64,000 nucleotides of DNA. Source: Polynucleobacter sp. JS-Mosq-20-D10 (GTDB taxonomy: Bacteria; Pseudomonadota; Gammaproteobacteria; Burkholderiales; Burkholderiaceae). The notes below the pieces were generated by a model that saw nothing but the letters and a program-made list of their open reading frames with translations, did no database searches and was not told where the DNA came from. Each line of letters opens with the position of its first letter. The stretch's first letter is position 1. The stretch spans positions 991,099-1,055,098 of the forward strand of contig NZ_CP061305.1 of NCBI RefSeq assembly GCF_018687755.1, written 5' to 3'. Positions 59,388 through 64,000 of this stretch are shown one piece after another. A program made the position numbers and the translations under genes.

Positions 59388-60164
59388 ATGTCAGATATGT
59401 CCATGGCTATGGAGCCAGTAACGTTTTCCGAGAGTGGTGGCATCCGTTACTTGCATTTTGGTAGTGAGTTAATTCAAGGTGCTATGCGTATTCGCGATCC
59501 GGATGAGATTTATCTGGAATACAACCAGCAGATGATGGCTTGGCTACTATTTCTAGAGACTAAACCGGGTATGCGTGTTGCTCAACTTGGCCTTGGCACT
59601 GGCGCTCTCACCAAGTTTGCGCACCGTTATTGTCCTGCAGTAAAAGCCACTGTAGTTGAGCTCAATCCCGCTGTGATTGTTTCTGCTAGAAGTATGTTTT
59701 TCACGCCGGCCGATGATCGGCGTTTAGAGACGCTTCAAACTGATGCAAAAGCCTTTGTGATGAACTCCAAATATCGCAATCACTTTGATGCAGTCCAAGT
59801 TGACCTCTACGATGCGATTTGTGACGGCCCATCTGTGAGCTCCTTAGATTTTTATCAGGGCTGTTTCGATATCCTAAGGTCGCCTGGCATATTAACGGTG
59901 AACTTGTTCTCTCGCCATAAGAGTTTTGATATTAATCTCAATAACATCTGCGAAGCGTTTGATAACCGAGTTCTGCTATTTCCGGAATCGCATGATTGCA
60001 ATGTTGTAGCAATTGCTTTTAAAGGTCCAAAGCTTGATGTTGAGTGGAAAGAGGTTTCTAAGCGCGCAAAACTCATTATGGAAAAAACGGGTTTACCGAC
60101 CAATACTTGGGTGTCTGGATTAAATCGTGAAAATGCACATCAAGAAAATAAACTATCCATTTGA
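59388..60164 (+). CDS. Spermidine-synthase-like protein (Rossmann methyltransferase fold)
   Basis: The central domain matches spermine/spermidine synthases: QLGLGTGALTKFAHRYCP (glycine-rich loop), VVELNPAVI (acidic strand end), and the DAVQVDLYDA strand. The usual catalytic GGG(D/E)G motif is replaced by LGLGTG, and the N-terminal beta-domain is much shortened, so polyamine synthesis is doubtful. Similar proteins are called spermidine synthase-like or SAM-dependent methyltransferase. I chose the ATG at 59388; others lie at 59361 and 59397, none with a good ribosome-binding site. It begins 4 bases after purL. Real substrate unknown. Confidence 0.8.
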   Translation: MSDMSMAMEPVTFSESGGIRYLHFGSELIQGAMRIRDPDEIYLEYNQQMMAWLLFLETKPGMRVAQLGLGTGALTKFAHRYCPAVKATVVELNPAVIVSARSMFFTPADDRRLETLQTDAKAFVMNSKYRNHFDAVQVDLYDAICDGPSVSSLDFYQGCFDILRSPGILTVNLFSRHKSFDINLNNICEAFDNRVLLFPESHDCNVVAIAFKGPKLDVEWKEVSKRAKLIMEKTGLPTNTWVSGLNRENAHQENKLSI

Positions 60165-60179
60165 CGAGAATTAAATAAG

Positions 60180-60208
60180 AAAAAGGCGATCAGTTGATCG
60201 CCTTTTTT
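60180..60208. terminator. Bidirectional intrinsic terminator before acnB
   Basis: AAAAAGGCGATC and GATCGCCTTTTT pair around AGTT; the flanking A- and T-runs provide a U-tail in both directions. It serves the spermidine-synthase-like gene on the plus strand and acnB on the minus strand. Confidence 0.93.
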
Positions 60209-60237
60209 GTTGCCCTCAGATTCAGGGTTAATTTGAC

Positions 60238-62823
60238 TCAAATTGTAACTGTGTCAGCAACATCGCTAAATGACTTAATCTTGTCAAAGTTCATATACTT
60301 ATACACTTCGCCAGCCTTAGCATTCAAGGATTCAACTTGCTCGAAATATTCTTTCGGAGTTGGCAGGCGACCTAAGAGTGCAGCAACGGCTGAAAGCTCG
60401 GCAGAAGCCAAGTAGACACGAGTATCAATACCTAAGCGATTCGGGAAATTCCGTGTCGAGGTAGAGACTGCAGTTGAGCCTTTACGAATCTGTGCCTGGT
60501 TACCCATGCAGAGTGAGCAGCCCGGAGTTTCCATGCGAGCACCAGTAGCGCCAAGAATGCCGTAATAACCTTCCTCGGTCAGAATCATCTGATCCATCTT
60601 GGTTGGTGGTGCAACCCAAAGACGTGTAGGCATATCTTTTTTGCCCTGAAGCACTTGACCTGCAGCGCGGAAGTGACCAATGTTAGTCATGCATGAACCA
60701 ATAAATACTTCATCGATTTTCTCGCCAGATACTTCAGATAAGAACTTCACGTCATCCGGGTCGTTAGGGCAGGCCAAGATAGGCTCTTTAATATCGCTCA
60801 TATCGATTTCGATAATCTCAGCATAGTCTGCATCAGCATCGGCCTTGAGCAATTCAGGCTTAGCAATCCAAGCTTCCATTGCTTTAATACGACGACCTAA
60901 AGTACGCTTATCTTCGTAGCCATTGGCGATCATCCACTTCATTAAAGTAATGTTGGAGCGCATGTATTCAATAATTGGCTCTTTGCTTAATTGAACGGCA
61001 CAACCGCCAGCAGAACGTTCAGCCGAGGCATCTGATAATTCAAATGCTTGCTCAACCTTTAGGTCAGGCAAGCCTTCAATTTCTAAAATACGGCCAGAGA
61101 AAATATTTTTCTTACCTTGCTTCTCAACCGTTAATAAACCTTTTTTGATTGCATACAAAGGAATTGCATTGACCATGTCGCGCAAAGTGATGCCGGGTTG
61201 CATCTTGCCTTTAAAGCGTATCAATACAGACTCAGGCATATCCAAAGGCATTACGCCAGTAGCGGCAGCAAAAGCAACTAAGCCAGAGCCAGCAGGGAAA
61301 GAGATCCCAATGGGAAAGCGAGTATGGCTATCGCCACCAGTTCCACAAGTGTCTGGCATGAGCAGACGATTTAACCAGCTATGAATAACACCATCACCTG
61401 GGCGTAATGAAACGCCACCACGGTTGGTCATAAACGCTGGTAATTCATGGTGAGTACGAATGTCTACTGGTTTTGGATAAGCGGAGGTGTGACAGAAAGA
61501 TTGCATCACTAGATCAGCGGAGAAGCCTAGGCAGGCAAGGTCTTTTAATTCATCGCGGGTCATTGGTCCAGTGGTGTCTTGCGAGCCTACGGTAGTCATA
61601 TGTGGCTCACAATAAGTACCTGGGCGAACACCTTGACCTTCTGGCAACCCACAAGCGCGACCAACCATCTTCTGCGCCAAGGTGAAGCCTTTCTTGTTAT
61701 CAGGCGGGCTAACAGGGATGCGGAATTCTGTAGAGGCTGGCAATCCAAGGGCTGCGCGGGCTTTAGCAGTAAGACCACGACCGACGATCAAAGGAATACG
61801 TCCACCCGCACGAACTTCATCCAAGATGACTGGTGATTTCAATGAGAAAGTGGCGATTTCTTTCCCATTTTTAAATGCCTTGCCTTCGTATGGACGTAAC
61901 TCAATTTCGTCACCCATATTCATATCGGAAACATCAAGCTCAACCGGTAATGCACCAGCATCTTCCATCGTATTAAAAAAGATTGGGGCAATCTTCGCAC
62001 CTAAGCAAACACCGCCAAAGCGCTTGTTTGGCACAAACGGAATATCTTGACCGGTCCACCACAACACAGAATTCGTTGCGGATTTGCGTGAGGATCCTGT
62101 ACCAACTACGTCTCCAACATAGGCAATTTGATTACCCTTTTTCTGGAGAGCTTCAATTTGTTTCATTGGGCCACGCACACCAACCTCGTCAGGCTCAATG
62201 CCTGGACGTGGGTTCTTCAACATGATGGTTGCATGTAATGGAATATCTGGACGGCTCCATGCATCAGGTGCAGGGGACAGATCGTCTGTATTGGTTTCAC
62301 CGGTAACTTTAAATACAGTAAGGTTCATGCTTTCTGGAACAGCCTTGCGGCTTGTGAACCACTCGGCATCTGCCCAGCTTTGCATGACTGCTTTAGCCTG
62401 CACGTTACCTTTTTCTGCTAATTCCTGAACATCATGGAAATAGTCAAACATCAATAAGGTCTTTTTCAATGCTGCTGCTGCAGTTGCTGCGCACTCAGCA
62501 TCCGATAATAATTCAACCAAAGGTTTAATGTTGTAACCACCCAGCATGGTCCCCAAGAGTTCGGTTGCCTTAATGCGTGAAATCAACGGAGATTTCTCTG
62601 TTCCCTTGGCAATAGCATCTAAAAACTCTGCCTTCACCTTAGCTGCTTCATCAACCCCAGCTGGCACGCGATTGGTAATTAGCTCAACTAATTCCATCTC
62701 TTTACCCTTTGCAGGATTTTTGAGCAAACCCACTAATTCAGCAGTTTGATCTTTAGTCAGGGGGAGGGCTGGAATTCCAAGGGCTGCGCGTTCGGCAACT
62801 TGAGCGTTATAGGCTTCTAGCAT
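60238..62823 (-). CDS. acnB: Aconitate hydratase B (AcnB)
   Basis: AcnB isomerises citrate to isocitrate; in some bacteria it also isomerises 2-methylcitrate intermediates. The 861-residue chain has the AcnB-specific N-terminal HEAT-like domain (LEAYNAQVAERAALGIPALP). The swivel domain comes before the catalytic domain, the AcnB order. Cluster ligands lie in GSCMTNIGHF and PGCSLCMGNQAQ. GGAA precedes the ATG. A 14-bp palindrome lies 86 bases upstream of its start and may be a regulator site. It is transcribed away from pyrG. Confidence 0.97.
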   Translation of the reverse strand: MLEAYNAQVAERAALGIPALPLTKDQTAELVGLLKNPAKGKEMELVELITNRVPAGVDEAAKVKAEFLDAIAKGTEKSPLISRIKATELLGTMLGGYNIKPLVELLSDAECAATAAAALKKTLLMFDYFHDVQELAEKGNVQAKAVMQSWADAEWFTSRKAVPESMNLTVFKVTGETNTDDLSPAPDAWSRPDIPLHATIMLKNPRPGIEPDEVGVRGPMKQIEALQKKGNQIAYVGDVVGTGSSRKSATNSVLWWTGQDIPFVPNKRFGGVCLGAKIAPIFFNTMEDAGALPVELDVSDMNMGDEIELRPYEGKAFKNGKEIATFSLKSPVILDEVRAGGRIPLIVGRGLTAKARAALGLPASTEFRIPVSPPDNKKGFTLAQKMVGRACGLPEGQGVRPGTYCEPHMTTVGSQDTTGPMTRDELKDLACLGFSADLVMQSFCHTSAYPKPVDIRTHHELPAFMTNRGGVSLRPGDGVIHSWLNRLLMPDTCGTGGDSHTRFPIGISFPAGSGLVAFAAATGVMPLDMPESVLIRFKGKMQPGITLRDMVNAIPLYAIKKGLLTVEKQGKKNIFSGRILEIEGLPDLKVEQAFELSDASAERSAGGCAVQLSKEPIIEYMRSNITLMKWMIANGYEDKRTLGRRIKAMEAWIAKPELLKADADADYAEIIEIDMSDIKEPILACPNDPDDVKFLSEVSGEKIDEVFIGSCMTNIGHFRAAGQVLQGKKDMPTRLWVAPPTKMDQMILTEEGYYGILGATGARMETPGCSLCMGNQAQIRKGSTAVSTSTRNFPNRLGIDTRVYLASAELSAVAALLGRLPTPKEYFEQVESLNAKAGEVYKYMNFDKIKSFSDVADTVTI

Positions 62824-63197
62824 CGTGTTTCCTATTGGGTAAGATTTATCAACAGTAAGTTTACGTAGGGCGTGACCCTTAATCAGTCTATTGTAATTCC
62901 GAATTCATGTCTTATATAAGACTTAATTCTTAAAAATATCTTAAATTGCTTAAAATTTAGGCAATTATCGATCCGCCTGACTATTTTTGGACTCAATTTA
63001 GGTGATCATGAGCTAGGTAAGAGGGGTTTGTTCTATTAAAAAACCTTGAAATGATTCCACATTACCCAAATGCAAGCCTAAAAAGTTGCCATTGTCTTAA
63101 TAACTGCAATCACACTATTTGATCTCTGAGCTTGCCAAGATTTTTTAATGACTCAGTCGCTATCGTTATAATTACTTTTTCCAACAGAGCTTAAGCG
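62824..63197. promoter_or_regulatory. Divergent intergenic region between acnB and pyrG (374 bases)
   Basis: I see no gene here. It contains a palindrome at 62909-62922, a minus-strand -10-like TACAAT (plus 62890-62895), and an AT-rich block with CTTAA four times at 62922, 62929, 62940 and 62949. A perfect -10 TATAAT for pyrG lies at 63167-63172 with a weak -35, which would give a leader of about 20 bases. The long middle part (about 62960-63140) shows no recognisable element. Confidence 0.6.
62909..62922. promoter_or_regulatory. 14-bp perfect palindrome GTCTTATATAAGAC upstream of acnB
   Basis: The sequence equals its own reverse complement over 14 bases. On the minus strand it overlaps the -35 region of the TACAAT-type promoter candidate for acnB, a position suited to repression. 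FCD-type GntR regulators often bind such AT-centred palindromes. The palindrome is seen; the bound protein is not known. Confidence 0.65.
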
Positions 63198-64000
63198 ATG
63201 ACCAAATACGTTTTTGTCACTGGTGGTGTGGTTTCCTCTTTAGGGAAAGGAATCGCAGCTGCCTCGCTTGCCGCGATTCTCGAATCCCGCGGCCTGAAAG
63301 TCACCCTCCTAAAATTAGACCCATATATCAACGTTGACCCAGGGACAATGAGCCCACTTCAACATGGTGAAGTCTTTGTTACTGAAGATGGCGCTGAAAC
63401 TGACCTCGATCTTGGACATTATGAGCGCTTTGTTTCTGCAAAGATGCGCAAAAGCAATAACTTCACTACTGGGCAGATTTATGAATCTGTGATTAGCAAA
63501 GAACGACGCGGCGAGTATCTGGGTAAAACTGTCCAGGTCATTCCACACATTACGAATGAGATTCAGGCGTTTGTAGAGCGGGGGGCCAAAGCAAGTCACG
63601 ACGGTCAGGCTGACATTGCGATTTGTGAAATCGGTGGAACTGTTGGTGACATCGAGTCCTTGCCATTTCTTGAAGCAGCCCGCCAAATGAGTATTCGTCT
63701 GCCAAGACACAGTTGCGCATTTGTTCATCTTACTTTGGTTCCTTACATTGCCAGTGCAGGGGAATTAAAGACAAAACCCACCCAGCACTCAGTGCAAAAA
63801 CTGCGGGAAATAGGCATCATGCCGACCGTGCTGTTATGTCGTGCAGACCGCCCGATTCCAGAGGACGAGCGCGCTAAGATTTCTCTTTTCTCAAATGTAC
63901 GGGAAGAGGCGGTAATCTCAGTTTGGGATGTTGATACTATTTACAAGATTCCAGAGATGCTGCAAGCGCAAGGAATGGATGACTTGATTTGTCGTGAATT
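63198..64000 (+). CDS. pyrG: CTP synthase PyrG, N-terminal part (cut by window edge)
   Basis: The frame starts at the ATG at 63198 and runs off the right edge without a stop; 267 codons are visible. CTP synthase aminates UTP using ATP and glutamine. The visible synthase domain has KYVFVTGGVVSSLGKG (P-loop-like), KLDPYINVDPGTMSP, HGEVFVTEDGAETDLDLGHYERF (in part: DGAETDLDLGHYERF) and EIGGTVGDIES. The glutaminase domain lies outside the window. A TATAAT at 63167-63172 precedes it. Confidence 0.97.
   Translation, partial: MTKYVFVTGGVVSSLGKGIAAASLAAILESRGLKVTLLKLDPYINVDPGTMSPLQHGEVFVTEDGAETDLDLGHYERFVSAKMRKSNNFTTGQIYESVISKERRGEYLGKTVQVIPHITNEIQAFVERGAKASHDGQADIAICEIGGTVGDIESLPFLEAARQMSIRLPRHSCAFVHLTLVPYIASAGELKTKPTQHSVQKLREIGIMPTVLLCRADRPIPEDERAKISLFSNVREEAVISVWDVDTIYKIPEMLQAQGMDDLICRE

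Noticed and set aside
63315..63728. 137-codon minus-strand frame in pyrG
   Set aside because: It is fully antisense to the conserved CTP synthase domain and shows no domain features.
1..64000. Mobile elements, phage, CRISPR or restriction-type defence genes
   Set aside because: None was found; every long frame fits a core gene, and no direct-repeat or inverted-repeat boundaries of insertion elements were seen.

Overview
The window looks like a stretch of core chromosome from a free-living betaproteobacterium of the family Burkholderiaceae. The protein set and gene order most resemble Polynucleobacter; the genus is my inference, not a database result. Gene density is very high, most gaps are under 100 bases, GC is moderate, and I see no insertion sequence, prophage, integrase, CRISPR array or other sign of recent transfer. 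Nearly every gene is a recognisable housekeeping or central-metabolism gene.

Layout, left to right. (1) 1-5550: thiamine biosynthesis. The end of thiD converges on a minus-strand operon thiC-thiO-thiS-thiG-thiE led by a TPP riboswitch, and a Nudix hydrolase of the thiamine-pyrophosphokinase-related type lies just beyond. (2) 6478-9427: an A-tract-rich gap with two inverted consensus DnaA boxes, tRNA-Arg(CCT), a 44-residue membrane micro-ORF, an MFS transporter and a family III CoA-transferase. (3) 9506-13941: parE-parC (topoisomerase IV). (4) 14006-19186: XdhC, a MobA-like nucleotidyltransferase, RidA, a CoxE-like VWA protein, a MoxR/CoxD-like ATPase and two small c-type cytochromes; this resembles a maturation set for a molybdenum hydroxylase, but no hydroxylase is present. 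(5) 19270-27314: a GntR-family regulator divergent from a propionyl-CoA/methylmalonyl-CoA operon (mutase, MeaB, PccB, PccA, VOC protein). (6) 27332-34366: tsaB-rimI and a probable psi subunit of DNA polymerase III, then lplT, alr, bamD, rluD and pgeF. (7) 34469-40169: polyhydroxybutyrate genes phaC, phaB, phaR and a thiolase, with rimO between the last two. (8) 40209-45985: serB, mfd, ispD, ispF. (9) 46067-53969: tRNA-Leu, tig-clpP-clpX-lon, tRNA-Val and a PpiD homologue. (10) 53971-64000: an esterase/ABC ATPase pair, purL, a spermidine-synthase-like protein, acnB and the first part of pyrG.

How the parts connect: propionyl-CoA carboxylase and methylmalonyl-CoA mutase feed propionate-derived carbon towards the TCA cycle (acnB), while phaC/phaB/thiolase divert acetyl-CoA into storage granules. 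Trigger factor, ClpXP, Lon and PpiD form a protein-quality block. I did not find a large undescribed system. The points most worth checking are the HolD-like protein beside rimI, the PpiD homologue without a PPIase domain, the paired DnaA boxes, the molybdenum-hydroxylase maturation cluster without an enzyme, the 44-residue membrane ORF after the MFS gene, and the 14-bp palindrome before acnB.
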